From NCBI GenBank assembly GCA_019918135.1, contig WBZZ01006334.1, positions 23,567 through 87,566 of the forward strand: 64,000 nt of DNA, given 5' to 3'. Below, one piece after another: positions 51,773-63,626 of this stretch. Position numbers and translations under genes: made by a program. The notes beneath the pieces are model-generated. The model did no database searches, had not been told where the DNA came from, and was given only the letters and a program-made list of their open reading frames with translations. How positions within the stretch are numbered: the stretch's first letter is position 1; every line of letters starts with the position of its first letter. The stretch comes from Paulinella micropora. Lineage: Eukaryota > Cercozoa > Imbricatea > Euglyphida > Paulinellidae.

Positions 51773-53343
51773 TTATTTATCGATCACTAAGCAACGCCTG
51801 TCGAGAGTTAGGCCATACCTGTTGTCTCTCAAGTACATACCGTGAGCCTCGATTGTTGTTGCTTTGCCACGGCAACTGCGTCCGACGTCCTCTAGCTCAA
51901 TATCCACAACCTGGAGTGTCTTGATATCTTCGTCGCGGATTGAACCAGTTTCGATGCGTATGGATGGTGTACAGAGTGACTTAAACTTGAATACCCTATC
52001 CTGGTGTCTCTTGTGATCAAACCGATTATAAATCTCTTCTGACGCTAGAACACGAATAACCAGGCTCGGAAGCTCGCCGCCCGTCAGTTCTGGTGTGATG
52101 GTGATCGTCGAGCCAGGTTTATCTGCATTGCCCTTGGCGTAAAAATGTTTACCACCAGCAAATTCTGTTAGTTGGATAGTGCACACCGTCTCGGGGTGGC
52201 ACTTGGCCGGGGGGCACAGCGTGATCTGGGACAAACACGTTGTATCCTTGATCGTGAGACATGGCGTGATCACACCTGGCGGCCAGGACCACGACAATGT
52301 CTCCAACCCTGGCAGATCCAGCGTAACATTTGTTAGCACACCGCGAGGAAAAGCGCGGCATATTTCCAAATATCTTTCTGGCTGAATCAAAGGTTTGGGA
52401 CTTTGCAGCTCCATGTTGGTCAACTTGGGGTATCTCTCGAGGCACTGATTAGAAAGCCCTGCCAGCCGTGTGCGGAATCTGTTTCGACATTAACCTCCGT
52501 CACTGTGAAACAGGGCAGTACCGGCAGAATAGGCAGCAATGTGAGCAAACCAAATATCTGCCTGTCCTCTTTGGATTCGGAATCGGGAGGCTTGTCGTCA
52601 TTTGCATTATAACTTGCCCACATGATAACCTCTTCACCTGTCTGTTGCTTTAGAGCAGCAGACCGCCGGGAAAATTTCGACACGTATCCTGGATGCAGGC
52701 TGTGGCGGCCATAGCGCCACAGGTTTTGCTGTGTGTTGAACACTTCCTGCGCATCAGGCGCAAGTTTTCCACTCGGGTTCGAACTAAAGTCAGTTTGCAA
52801 GTCTTTCTCTAGCCCAGCCCAGAGCAGGTTGTCAAGCTCTCGGGCCAAACTCTTGGCCTCAGCAACTTTGATACCTGAGCCGGCTCGCGGCAGCAGAAAC
52901 AGCGTACCACCATGGTCCGGACAGCCCTGTTGCAGATTGTAGAGTATAGTGCTAAGCACGAGGTACTTGGCCAGCGCACTATCCGTAGACTGCTTAACAT
53001 ACATCTCGGCGTAGTGAAAGAGTCGGTGGGCCGCCTGCTCAACAATTTTAGACTCGTCGACCGGCCACAGACAGGCCACGGCCACTACCTCGAAGCCGTT
53101 CTCTGCGTTCTGTAAGCTTTGGCACAGCAAGCTTATTTCCCCTTCGTTTAGTTGGCTCTGTGCCGTTGGGTAGAGGCAGACAACGGTTCGCTTCCCAAAT
53201 CGCTTCTGCAACCCGTGATACCCGCTGCTGCGGCAAGGTGCGAGCTCCTGCCGCTTATCGGCCCGGCAGTCAAGGCAATATGCACATAGCTCGTTCGGTC
53301 CGTGTTTTTTTTGGTCCGCTTTCTTGCTGGGCGCCTCTGCCAT
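51773..53343 (-). CDS. Hypothetical protein, probably one gene with a frameshift, ~520 aa
   Basis: The 5' part (MAEAPSKKADQKKHGPNELC) includes a Cys-rich start (CAYCLDCRADKRQELAPC) and a globular domain of ~250 residues (KRTVVCLYPTAQSQLNEGEI, GFEVVAVACLWPVDESKIVE). Near 52450-52480 the frame closes with GFLISASRDTPS. In another frame AGLSNQCLERYPKLTNMELQ continues without an ATG of its own and then becomes a beta-rich region to 51773. The second part has no independent start except an internal ATG at 52414, so a single shifted gene is more economical than two overlapping ones. Family unknown. Confidence 0.55.
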
Positions 53344-53564
53344 TTTTTATCTTTGCTTCTCAGATTTTCTATTTACTTGCCAAACACAAAACGAAGAAAA
53401 AAAAGGAAGAAATATTTTTAACCAGACGGGAGAGGGCCGAAAGCGCCCGAAACACACACACACAAAAAGCGATCGGAACTGACTCCTGCAAAATCTCCCC
53501 TTCCCCGTTCCTCCCCATCCTCCTCTAATCAACGAGTACAAAACAAAGGAAAGGGCCCGGGAAG

Positions 53565-55114
53565 TTACGGACGTTCGTCGGCGGGGCACCACTCTTGTGC
53601 CCTCGTCTCAGCGCCGGCGCGCAGGGGCAGCGAGAGTTTGAACGGTCCGTGACCGGTGGTCACTTGCAGCGCGCCCGGCTGCGCCAGGACCGGCAGAACC
53701 TCGGCCATGAACTCTAGGCGCCGGGCGTGCGGGGCCTGTTGCAGCCGGGCCGGCGCCAGCGGCCAATGCAGCACGTCGAGCACCCAGAGTTTGTCCCCCG
53801 CACGCCACACTACGAGCATGGCGCCGGCGGGCAGCAGACAGCGCAGCGGCTGGGAACCGTGGCACAACGCCTCTAGCAGCCTGTCGCGGGCGGGCAGTTC
53901 GGCCAGCAACCGCCTGAGCCACGGGCCCTTGTTGTCGGGATCGGGGTCAACCGCGGAGGGCCATACATCCGACCGCAACTTGTCGGCCGGCAGCCAGTAC
54001 GACCCGTCACCCGCGGCCCAGACCAAACCGGCGCGGCCGGACGCCCCGGGCAGTGCCAAGGTCACGTTACCGGTCCGGCCAATCGACGACAGGTAGTCGC
54101 TGAGCCACCCGCACACGCCGAGGTTGCGCGGCGCACCCCGCGCTTGCCCGCACAGCGCCTGCCAGCCAAGAACCGTGAGCCTGCACCAGAAGCCCGGGTC
54201 GGCCAGCGCCTGTGCCGTCAGTTGTTCGAGCGGGTCGGGCGGCGGCGCTGGTAGCGCTCCAGTGCCACGTTCAGCAACCGGCACTGCCACTGTGCGGGTG
54301 CGGGGTCACCTATGGCAGAGACGTAGGTGGCGAGGTCTTCCCTGAAGAGCCACACGGCGGTGAGCGGGAGGGCGTCCAGCAGCAACGTGGCGCTCGGCGA
54401 CTGGAGGTAGCGATCCAGCGCCCCTAACGTCAGTGGCACGGCCTCGCGGCGCAACCCCCGCGCCACCAGGTAGGCATTGCCACTGTTAGGGCACACTAGC
54501 GGCCTGACCACCACCCATTCGGCGAAGCACAGGGCCGCCGCGGCCAGCAGCAGCTGTGTCTCTAGCGCGCAAACGCCAGTGAACCGGCAGACCAGGACCG
54601 CCCGGCTGTTCTGCAGCAAGCCCAGGGCGGCGCGGACGCCGCGCGCCAGCGCGGGCCCCCCGCCTTCGGGACCGCACGCATCGACCCACGCCAGGTTGCA
54701 GGCCAGCCGGCGCTGCTCGAGCGCTGTTCGGGCGTCCGCGCAGTGGTGGAGGTGGTAGCACTGCTCGAACCTGGACCAGAGGCGCGGGGGTTGTTTTTCC
54801 AGCGTGATGAGCAGCACGGGCGGCGTGGCGCGCACGAGGTCCTCCGCGACCAAGGCGCTCTCGGGCCCCACCGCCAGCACGGCCTGGCGCGGGGTCGAGA
54901 GTAACTCGCCTAGCACTCCGTCCAACGCGGTGTTTAGTGATGAGACGACGCCCAGCTGCGTGCGGCACGAGTCCGCATTCGCGCGCGGGGTTGTGTTGCG
55001 GCGGGACGTCGCGGCCCAGTCGTTGCGCTCCAGCGCCGCCCGGAGGTGTGTGACGAAGGCCTGGTTGCCTGGCTGCGGAGACGGGTTCCAGTGCCACGCA
55101 CACACGGTCTCCAT
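53565..55114 (-). CDS. Possible FtsJ-like methyltransferase, one frameshift, ~515 aa
   Basis: The 5' frame starts METVCAWHWNPSPQPGNQAF. Residues ~150-220 (LACNLAWVDACGPEGGGPAL, RAVLVCRFTG, AEWVVVRPLVCPNSGNAYLV) resemble the last strands of FtsJ-type cap 2'-O-methyltransferases, where a final ..KP..S...SE.Y.V.. block is usual. The catalytic Lys positions are replaced by Arg, so activity is doubtful. The frame runs out at 54218 after ERYQRRRPTRSNN. Shifting by one base near 54235 gives RRRPDPLEQLTAQALADPGF and a further 230 residues to 53565. Assignment is tentative. Confidence 0.45.
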
Positions 55115-55546
55115 CCGGCCTTTTTTTGGGTGGATGGGGCAAAGGCGGGAAGAGGCTTGCCGGGGGGGGGGGGGTAGATTTTACATTTCCAAACCGCCCT
55201 CCCTCCCTCCCTCCTCTTTCTCTCTCTCTTTAAAAAAACCAATACCTTCCCTTCTTCCCCCCCCCCCCCCTCGAGCGCCATCCCCCAACCAAAACTCAAA
55301 CCAAAAAAAAGACTTCCCCCCCCCCCCTTGGGGGGCAGCAGCCGAACTCGCACAAAAAGACTGGAAGGGAGGCAGCGAGACCGGCGGACATAAATTCACG
55401 GGCTGAGATTTTGAGGCGCGCAGCACAAGAAGAAAAAAAAAGAAAGCGCTGTTGTGCGGGAGGGAAAAGCCGCGTGTCTGTCTTGTCCGGCCGTTTTCTT
55501 TTTCCTTCTGTTTCATCTGTCTTTGGTTTCTTTTGCTCAGGACACG
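55115..55546. other. Intergenic region, 432 bp, C/G-run-rich
   Basis: Contains runs of 11 G (55160) and 11 and 10 C (55259, 55316) and CT-rich sequence. It ends TTCTTTTGCTCAG seven bases before the next ATG, again like a 3' splice site. It separates divergent genes. No gene seen. Confidence 0.55.
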
Positions 55547-56031
55547 ATGTCGGAGGCCGACCACGATTCCAGACTCAAAGAGACGGGCCGCCGCAAAAAG
55601 AGGCGCCATCAGAGCCCCCCCCCACCCGAGCAGCAACCCTCCTTTCAGGCGAACGCCCCGGAGGTCTCCAACGGTGCGCAAGGAGCGCCCGTGGTCGAGA
55701 GCCCGAGCCTGACAGAAGAACTCAGCAAGCTTTGCTTGGCTATTACCGAAAGTTTGGCCACACCAGAAGGACAGGCCAGTGTTATCCGCAAGTCAGCGCA
55801 GATCCGGCAGGGCCTCGACTCCTTACGGGGCCTAATCACCCTTGTCACCGGCTGCTGAGCCTCGCTAGCTGCTTGCAGGAGCCTAGCGTAACCAAGGCAA
55901 ACGCACGGCCGTTGGTGTTCAAAGCCAGGCTGGCACTGTGCGAGATCCAGCGCGACGGGATAGCCGAGGAGATGCGGGAGGCGCTGGCCAGACTTGCTTC
56001 TTCGTTAGTGCAAACCACGGGAGACCGTTAG
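55547..56031 (+). CDS. Small hypothetical protein, one frameshift, ~160 aa
   Basis: MSEADHDSRLKETGRRKKRR leads into a Pro/Gln-rich stretch and a helical part (LTEELSKLCLAITESLATPE, IRKSAQIRQGLDSLRGLITL). A stop follows at 55856-55858. One base earlier or later the frame continues LLSLASCLQEPSVTKANARP and ends EALARLASSLVQTTGDR at 56031 in the same helical style, so I read it as one gene broken near 55845. Function unknown; probable basic N-terminal nuclear signal. Confidence 0.5.
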
Positions 56032-56111
56032 CAACATGAGTGAAAGACATTTTTCTTTTAAAAACAAAAAAAAAAGCCACAACATAAGAGCGGAGCCACT
56101 AGTACGGCTGA

Positions 56112-56612
56112 TTAGGCGTGCCACTCGGGGCGCGGCCGGTCGTAATCGCAGAAAGGTCTGGGGTAACGAGCCACGCGGCGAGAACTGCCCTGCCGGCCGG
56201 CCGGGCTGTGGCGGCGCCCGCCCCGGCGGTCCGAGGACCGCCTGTTAGACCGCCGGGGCCTCCGCCACCGTCCAGTGGGTGCTGCTGTGGCGGGGGGAGG
56301 AGGAGGAGGAGGAGGAGGCGCGGGGGCTACCACCGTCGGCGGGCTTACCGGCACAAACGGAGGGCTCTTTTCGTCGGCAGAAGGTGACCGCCTCTTTCTT
56401 CTTCGCCAGCACCTGTCCTCCCAGGCATCGTCGTCCGAGCTGACCGGCGCTGGCGGAGGGCCTTGCAAGAACCTCTGTACATCACTGAGTAAAAGTTTGT
56501 GTTCACGAGTGCTGTCTTCAAGCTTTCGTAGCTCTTCTGCCAGCCGGCGTGCTAGTTGCTCTATCTGGTTACGGTGTTCCACGAGCCCGGGGCGTGCTGT
56601 GGTGCTGGCCAT
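56112..56612 (-). CDS. Arg/Ser- and Pro-rich protein with coiled coil, 166 aa
   Basis: From ATG 56612 (MASTTARPGLVEHRNQIEQL) a coiled coil covers residues ~10-55. Then come an acidic SSDDDAWED, a basic RRRKRRSPSADEK, an uninterrupted poly-Pro stretch and an RS-like tail (RRSNRRSSDRRGGRRHS). It resembles low-complexity RNA/DNA-binding regulatory proteins; no family. An upstream in-frame TTG is less likely as start. It converges with the gene ending at 56031. Confidence 0.5.
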   Translation of the reverse strand: MASTTARPGLVEHRNQIEQLARRLAEELRKLEDSTREHKLLLSDVQRFLQGPPPAPVSSDDDAWEDRCWRRRKRRSPSADEKSPPFVPVSPPTVVAPAPPPPPPPPPATAAPTGRWRRPRRSNRRSSDRRGGRRHSPAGRQGSSRRVARYPRPFCDYDRPRPEWHA

Positions 56613-57283
56613 CGGCGTAGTCTGCTGCCACAAACACGTGGGGCAGGACAAGAGATTTTTTTTTCTTTTCTTTTGCTTGCCGGTAAAAAGAAAGACTGAA
56701 CTCTTCTTTTGAAGGGGGGGAAAGAAATAGGGAAGGGGGAAAGGAGGGCATTAGAAGAAAGACGGGAGGGACAAAAAAAAAGCAAATTTCGCAAACCTTG
56801 GCAACGGGAGCAAAGGACGGGAGGGGGTCGAAGGTGGGGGAAAGGTGGGAAAAGGGGGGGGCCGAAGGTGTGGGGGAAAGTGGGGGGGGGGGCTTTTTTT
56901 CTTGGCTGTCTGTTCCCCCCCCCCCCCTCTCCGCCTTCGGCCCCCCCCCTACAAAAAAAGAAAAAGGCCGGCCCCCCCCTCCCAACAAAAGCAGAAATCG
57001 TCTTTGCCGTGGGCCTGCTGCATTTCCTTCCCTCCCGCCCCCAACCCAAAAGCCCTGCAATTTGCTCCTTTTCCCCTCCCTTCCTTCCCCCGGGCCCCAC
57101 CCCTCCCCCCTTCCTTTGCACTCTCGGCAGCTGGAGCTCTCTTGGAGTGCTCTAGCGGTTTTTCTTGGTACTGTCGGCTCGCAAATCTCTAGCGCTTGCC
57201 CCCGTGCTCTCTCTCTCTCTCTCTCGCCAGAGGGCTCTCTTAGCTAGTCTTGGGGGCGTCGAAGGGGAAAACAAAATCAATTG
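56613..57283. other. Intergenic region, ~670 bp, homopolymer-rich
   Basis: G-runs, C-runs and A-runs dominate (56835-56950 and 57090-57120), followed by a CT microsatellite and CGCCAG shortly before the ATG at 57284. Open frames across it are low-complexity Gly/Pro/Lys peptides on both strands. Presumed divergent promoter region. Confidence 0.6.
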
Positions 57284-60200
57284 ATGCATTCCAAGCAGCC
57301 GCCCCCATGGTTCACGGTGATCATGCAGATCCAACTGGCGAACCGCGCCCGCAACGGGACTGAATTACAGCAGTCGACCTTGTCCACGTGGAAGATGGTC
57401 GAGGATGCGTTGCTGTCCAAGGAACGCGGCGCGGGAGGGGGCTTGCAACACCTGCTGGAGCCAGAGACGAAGGGCGTGTACCACCAGATAGCCCTGTCGT
57501 ACCAGCAGGCCAGCGAGACCTTCGTGAACTACCAGCGTACCAAGGCCAGCGCGGCCTACATCAAGACGTTCGGCGCGGCGCGCGACGCGGTGTCCGGCCG
57601 CTGGCAACACCCGCCGCCCGAGGCGGTGTTCCTGGTGGCCCGCGTGGCGTCGGCCATCCTGACCGAGATCAGCGGGCTCCGGCCAGCGAAAAATACCCCC
57701 GAGATCTGGGTCGTAGGCCGCGGCCTCGGGGGGAGCGAAACGGAACTGTGGCGGCTTACAATCCCCGAGTCCCACGATGAGCTGGTCTGCTGGCAGAAAC
57801 ACGACCCGGGCTCTGCCGTGGGCCCGGCGCTGCGCCTGGAGCTGCCGCTCGCCTGGGTCGCGACGGGCGCCAACTGCCAGCACGGCTGTTGGTGCCTGCT
57901 GCAGAAACAACACGCGGCCGTGCTGCGGCACTCACTGCAGCTGCTGTGGGACCCGAGCGCGCCTGTCGTTGCGGGCGCCAAGGAGGTGTCGTTGCAGCCC
58001 ATCGTCGACTACCGCGTCATGCTGCCCTGCGACGTGCTGCTGCCGCCCAGCAGTACGGTTCTGCCGCATGGTTTGGAGGGCGCGGGGCGCGGCCTGGCCA
58101 TCTGCGAGAAGCTGCTGTCGGACGCGTTCCCCGCGCTGGCCTGGGAGCTGGGCGCCGTCCGCAACGTGTACCAAACCGTACTGATGGGCTCGCCGGGCCC
58201 GATCTGGGCCCGCTGCCAGACAGAAGAAGAAATCGCGTGCTTCCTGAACCTCTGGTACACGCTGACGGCCACGCTGATGTCCGTCGGGGGTGGCCATGGC
58301 CCAACGTCAACCGAGCTCGACGACGTGGACGACAGCTCGCTGCTGGTCGGGCTGGACGGCGCGGCGCAGCGGTTCTGGTCGGGAACGGGCAGTGCGCCCC
58401 CGCCGGGACGCCGGCCGGGGCGCGGTGCTGGACCGGTCCTGGTACAAGCGCGGCGTGCAGCTCAGGGCCCGGCTCCTGTGCGCGGACTCTCCCCCCTTGC
58501 TGCTGCTGCGCGGCGGCGCGCGTGCCTGTCGCTGTCAAACGTCCAGTTGCTGCCCTTCCGCCAACGGTTGCAGTGGACGCACCCGCCGCCCAACGCCGCC
58601 GACGCGGCCGGCTGCCTGCTCGACCTCGTCGTCACCGGCGCAGACAGCAGCGCGCTGGCCGACCAGCTAGCACAGTTCTGCCTGGCCAGCGCTGTGGCGC
58701 CAGGCTCGTGGTGCTGGACTACGACTGCGATGCTGCGGTCAAGAGTTGCTTCGACGCGCTCACGGCGCACCCCGCCTGGCAGACCAGGCTCGTCGCGCGC
58801 CTGGGGGTGTTGGCATGCGTCACGACGGCGCCTGCGGCCGCGTGCGCCCTGCCCGACCGGGCGGGGCTGCACACGATAGCCTCGCACCAGTCGGCCGCCC
58901 ACGCGCTGCCCGTGGCGGGCCTGTGCCGGGCGAAACCTGCACTAGCCCCGGGCCGCCGCGCGCGCCGAGCGTTAGGAGGGACTTCGAGCCCATCAAGCAC
59001 AGGCCCCAGGCCCAGTGGTCCTTCGTGTACTACGAGGAAAAGAACGCGGGGGCCCGCGCGGAAGAGCTGATCCGGCTCGCGCCCGCCACCACGGAGCTGC
59101 GCAACGAGCCGCTGCGCCTGCTGATGGTGGCGACGCTGCAGGACAGGCTGGGCACGCTCATGCCGGGGGGCCACGCGCACGAGGTCTGGGTCGGCGAGGT
59201 GCAGGCGTGGCTGGCGCGCCACATCCGCCAGACCGGGTTCGTGGACAACATCCCTATGGCCGTGAACAAGCGCTGGCAGGACCGCATGGCGGCGGCGCTG
59301 ATCGACCACGAACGCACGAGCGGCAGCAGCGGCTTCTGGACCTGGTGCATGGAGATCCTGTTGTGCGTGGTCTCCGAGGGCTCGGCCGCGGGCTGCCTGT
59401 CGTCCACGTCGGCGCCGCAGGTCGCCCTGTACGCCCTGCGCCTGCTGTGGGCGTGCGCGCGCAGGAGCTGGAAGGCGCGCGGCCTCGTGTCGCTGTGCGG
59501 CGGCGGGGGCGAACTGGAGATCCAGACCGTACTGCGCAACAAGAGCCACGCGCGGCGTGTGCGCACGGAATTCGACGTGGCGCACATCAACAGCGGCCGC
59601 CCGTCGTGGTTCGAGTCCCTGCGCACCATCTGCTGCTACGACGAGCTGCCGGCCCTGCGCTTCAAGGGCACCGAGCGGCCCGTGGCCGCGCCGCCCGTGC
59701 CCACGGCGGTCCGCGGCGCTAGCGTGCTCGGGCTGGAGACGGCGCAGCCGCTGGCGCTCGGCTGGAAGCTGCCACAAACAGTGGCAGTGTGGCCCCTGCA
59801 GCAGCAGCAGTTCGGCACCTTCGTGCTCTCGGACCCGGACGCGGTAGAGCTACTCAGGCTGGCCAGCCAGGCGTTCACCGAGCAGCCGGCGGCCGCCGCG
59901 CTGGACCAGAACACGGTCAAGTCGCGCTGGGGGCGGAACGAGCCCCCGGCGGCACATTCCATGGTCAACGCCCTCAAGGCCGCGTGGATGCTCTTGGCGC
60001 CGCTCAGCGTGCTCGACGTGCTGGTGGACCTGTACGCGCCCTGCGTGCGCACGATGTACGCGAACGCGCGCGAAAAAAACCTCTTGGACGAAAGGAACAG
60101 GCAGCGCGCGCTGCTGGACTGGCCCGACCGCGACAAGTCCTACGAGTCGCAATTGCTCATTTCCTGCTACCGCCAGACGGGCGCGGCCCTGGCGGAGATC

Positions 60201-61680
60201 TTGTGGCCGCGCGCTGCGTACGACCCCACCTCGTCCGCGGAGCTCTGGGACGGCAAGACCCGCCTGCTGGACACCACCACCATACGGGTCGGCAGCGCAC
60301 AGGGGCCCGCGGGCCCCCTTGCACGCCGCTGCCGCTCATCGACTACGTCCTGCACCGCGTGGGCTGTGGCACCAGACTGCTGGCCAGCGAGCACGGCCGG
60401 CAGCTGCTGCTGTTCAACGTGAACGCGAGGCCGGTGGCCAGCACGGCCGCCGGTGACCTGGCGTCCGACGTGGCCGTGTTCGGGACGCTGTCGGTCGTGC
60501 TGCCCACGGTGCCGGACCAGATCCCGGGCTTCAGGCGCGGGATCGTCAGCAGGTTGACGCAGGGGCGGGTGTCGTCCCTGATTTGCACCGACTTCTCACT
60601 CACGGCGGAATGCATGCTGACGCAAGAGTGCAACAAGAAGCCACCGGCAGAGGCGGTGGTCGAGCTCGGCGCCTGCCTGCCGAACGAAAACGAATGCGAG
60701 TGGACGTTTGCGCCCGAGGACCTGCCCCTGCGCCTGAGGAGGTTCACGGGCGACGTGGTCAGGGTCCTGGACGAGTATAAGCTGCCGAAGCAGCGCGCCC
60801 CAGCGCAGCCCAAGCCCGCCCAGCGCCGCGGCAAGACGAAGCGGGAGCCTACGGACGAATGGAACTCCTTCTACGACGAAGACGACGAACAAGAAAGCTA
60901 CGACAGCCCGATCAAGAGGCGGCGCGTCCAGATTAGCCGGCGCCTGCCAAGCAGGCCAAGCCCGGCTACGGCGTGGTGGGGAGCAAGGGGCGGCCGCGGC
61001 CGGCCCAGAAGCCCGATGACTGGCGCTGTGCGGATTGGGACAATCCGGACGCGTCGTCGCACCAGTTAACGACGGCGAGGCAGCCTCATCATCGGTGGGG
61101 CGGCCCGCTCCCGTGCGGTCTTGGTCGTCTGCTTTTGCTGCTACTGCTGCCTCTGCTTCATCTTCTGGCTCCTGGAACCCGCCCGCCAGGCCGCCAGCGG
61201 CTGGGCCAAGACAGCAGCGGCGGCCCCACAGGCCGCCGCCAGCGGCTGGGTGACGGCCCGACAGCCCCACAGCAGCCCCCCAGACCGCCAGCGGCTGGGT
61301 GACGGCCGAGCAGCCTCAACAGCAGCCCCACAGCCGCAGCGCTGGGTGCGGCCCCGACAGCAGCGGCAGCCCCACAGGCCGCCGCGGCGGCTGGTGACGG
61401 CCCCGACAGCAGCGGCAGCCCCCAGCAGCCCCCAGGCCGCCGCCAGCGGCTGGGTGACGGCCCGACAGCAGCGGCAGCCCCCAGGCCGCCGCCAGCGGCT
61501 GGGCGACGGCCGAGCAGCCCTCACAGCAGCCCGCAGGCCGCCGCCGGTGGCTGGGGCCCGCACAGTCAATCCGACGGCGTGTCCGCACAGTCAAGCGCGC
61601 ACAGAGCACCAGATCGTCGTGAGGACTTGCCGGCCAATGGCAGGAACGCTTCAGAGCACGACGATATTCTGCACCACTAG
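57284..61680 (+). pseudogene. Large hypothetical gene (~1,450 codons) with multiple frameshifts
   Basis: Well-composed protein sequence runs through all three frames in relay: MHSKQPPPWFTVIMQIQLAN to ~58385; then VLDRSWYKRGVQLRARLLCA to ~58515; ACLSLSNVQLLPFRQRLQW to ~58690; RLVVLDYDCDAAVKSC to ~58960; RRDFEPIKHRPQAQWSFVYY to ~60325; CTPLPLIDYVLHRVGCG to ~60945; then a Lys/Pro-rich part and an Ala/Pro/Gln-rich minisatellite, ending ..NGRNASEHDDILHH at 61680. The break near 60325 is explained by a C-run one base short (five instead of six). The order and absence of overlap say one ancestral gene. No motif I recognise; a patch SPIKRRRVQ could be a nuclear signal. Either decay or uncorrected indels. 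Confidence 0.55.
61190..61560. repeat. GC-rich minisatellite
   Basis: Units built from CAGGCCGCCGCCAGCGGCTG, GGTGACGGCC and GACAGCAGCGGCAGCCCC recur about seven times with variable spacing. All three frames give Ala/Gln/Pro/Arg-rich peptides. It lies in the 3' part of the large broken gene and may itself promote frameshifts. Confidence 0.7.
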
Positions 61681-62171
61681 ATTCACCCGTTTTGCTATAC
61701 AACGAGGGTCAGGGGTTTGAGGGCCCGGAATCTTCCGAGGAAAACCTGGCCATGGACAATCAACACAATGACTTTTATAATAACTTTTCTTAATAGTCAA
61801 GGCTGTTCTCTGTATTAAAAAAAAAGAGTGCTAGTCGGGGGGGGCAGTGTGGAGAGGCTGAGACCAACCTTTTCGAACTCGTTGTAAAATCCCTCCCCCA
61901 TTTTCCTTGGCATTATGATTTTTTCTTGCTCGGTGTAGCCGGCGTGAAAAGTGCGCAGATCGGTGGGGAAATGGGGGGGAGAGGGGAAAGAGTGCAAGTA
62001 CTTAGGCCCGCCCCAAAAAAAAACGGGGGGGGAGAAGGAGGTCTAAAGGCCACCGACAGCATTTTCCAAGAAAAAGCCCCACGAACAAGAAATTTCCTGA
62101 GTTCCCTTCCATTTCCTGCTCCCCTCCGGCAGCACGTTGGGCCGTACAGGGGGAGGTTTGTGTTGGCGAAG
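61681..62171. other. Intergenic region, 491 bp
   Basis: AT-richer start with AATAA-type signals near 61790-61815, then A-, C- and G-runs. A rightward frame from 61926 and leftward frame to 61815 have no recognisable content. Confidence 0.55.
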
Positions 62172-63626
62172 ATGGCGGCCCTGCGGCAGGAAGATATTTC
62201 CCCGTGCAGGCCCGCCAGGCACCCAGATCAGCCGCCGGGTCCTGCTGACACTAGAGAGGATGAGCATGGAGCCCTGCGTGTTCGAGGCTCTCAACAAGAT
62301 TAGAGAACAGATCCTGTCGGGCGGGATCTCGATCCTGACCCAGAGCGGGCACAAGCCGCGCCATCCGGCGACCCGGAATTAAGGGCTCACCTGTCCAAGC
62401 TGACGAGCCAGATCGTGCTCAGCATGTACAAGCAGGGCCTGTGCCTGCTGGCGCGCAGGAAGCACGGCACGCTGGGCGAAGTCTTCGAATGCATGGACGC
62501 GTGCGACTTCGACATTTCGTTCACGGAACTCAGGCACCGGCGGAAGTACTCTTGCTTCCACCGCCGCAGCTGGGTAAGGCCGCAGGGACGTGGGTGGTAG
62601 TCGAGTTCCCGCCGTACCGGCCGAACCATACGGGCCTGCCCTGCAGCCCGATGTGCTCGCTGCTAGAAACGTACCTCATCCGCCGCCAGCTGGAAAAACC
62701 AGGCTGGCCTTCAGCCTAGACCACGCCGCGGACGGCGTTCTCCTGGCGCGCAAGCGCACGGGCAACGTAGACAGGATCTTCGAGGAGGCCTACCTCAAGG
62801 GCAGCCTGCCCAACGGCCTGGGCAGCAAGCCACAACCTCCCGAGCCAGGATCAGCGTGCCCCCCGCCAATGGAAGGACAGGGACAATGTGCCGGAAGCGC
62901 CCAGGCGACAGGGGCTTCCTGCCGGGCCTCGTGTTCCGGGCGGGCAAGCAGGACGCGGGGCAGTTGGCCGAGCTCGCCTTGCTGGAAGAGCTGCAGTCCG
63001 ACAAGTTCTACGAGCTCGCGTTACAAACCGGGACGCACTACTGCCGTGGCGGGCGTGTGCGCGGCCAGGGACAACACGGCCCTGGTGTACTCCCGCGAGG
63101 CCCTGCGCCCCGAACAAGAGATTTCGCACGAGCAGTGGTGCGCCCTGGTCGCGCGGGCCTTCTCGCTGCCCATCGGGCAGACCGACCGCCGCAATCGCAG
63201 CGCCGAGGTCATCCACGCCTTCCAGTTCTACCGGAACAGCTTCCTGCACCAGACCGCGCTGTTCCGTGATTTCCTCAACGACCTGCTCGCCGACCTGAGA
63301 CCGCCAACCTGCGGGCGCGCGCCTCGCACTGGGGGCTGCGCACGGACGTGGACAAGCAGTTGCTCAAGTGCTGGTGGAAGGCGGAGGTCCTGGGCGCGCC
63401 CGACACGGGGTCCGTAGAGGAGCTGCTGCAACTCATCAAGCTCCAGAACACGCTCAGGCCCGACCTGACCCACGAGGCCGCAATCCTGCGCGCGCTCTAC
63501 GAGAATTACATGCCGAGCACCGCCGGCGAGGTGCCAGGCGCGCCAAGCGCGGCCGCCGGTGATTTTGTGCTCTGCCCTCCGAGCCCCGGAAAGTTGGGTG
63601 CGAAAGTCGGCGAGATTTTTTTTTAA
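62172..63626 (+). pseudogene. Hypothetical gene with multiple frameshifts, ~480 codons
   Basis: Reading relays between frames. It begins MAALRQEDISPCRP, then GTQISRRVLLTLERMSMEPC and VFEALNKIREQILSGG, then LTSQIVLSMYKQGLCLLARR, GTWVVVEFPPYRPNHTG, TRLAFSLDHAADGVLLARKR, FLPGLVFRAGKQDAGQLAEL, DNTALVYSREALRPEQEISH, and finally SHWGLRTDVDKQLLKCWWKA to the stop at 63626. At least six shifts are needed. The one near 62697 is a run of five A where six would keep frame. Helical, charged sequence with no recognised family. It follows the other broken gene in the same orientation, so the 57-63.6 kb stretch shares a common problem or decay history. Confidence 0.5.

Noticed and set aside
58719-59777. Leftward 352-aa open frame
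   Set aside because: Antisense shadow (Arg/Gln/Ala/His-rich) of a + strand frame with natural composition.
61121-61720. Independent gene with an N-terminal Cys/Phe hydrophobic segment
   Set aside because: It is another frame of the minisatellite and the preceding coding sequence; the hydrophobic start is a frame artefact.
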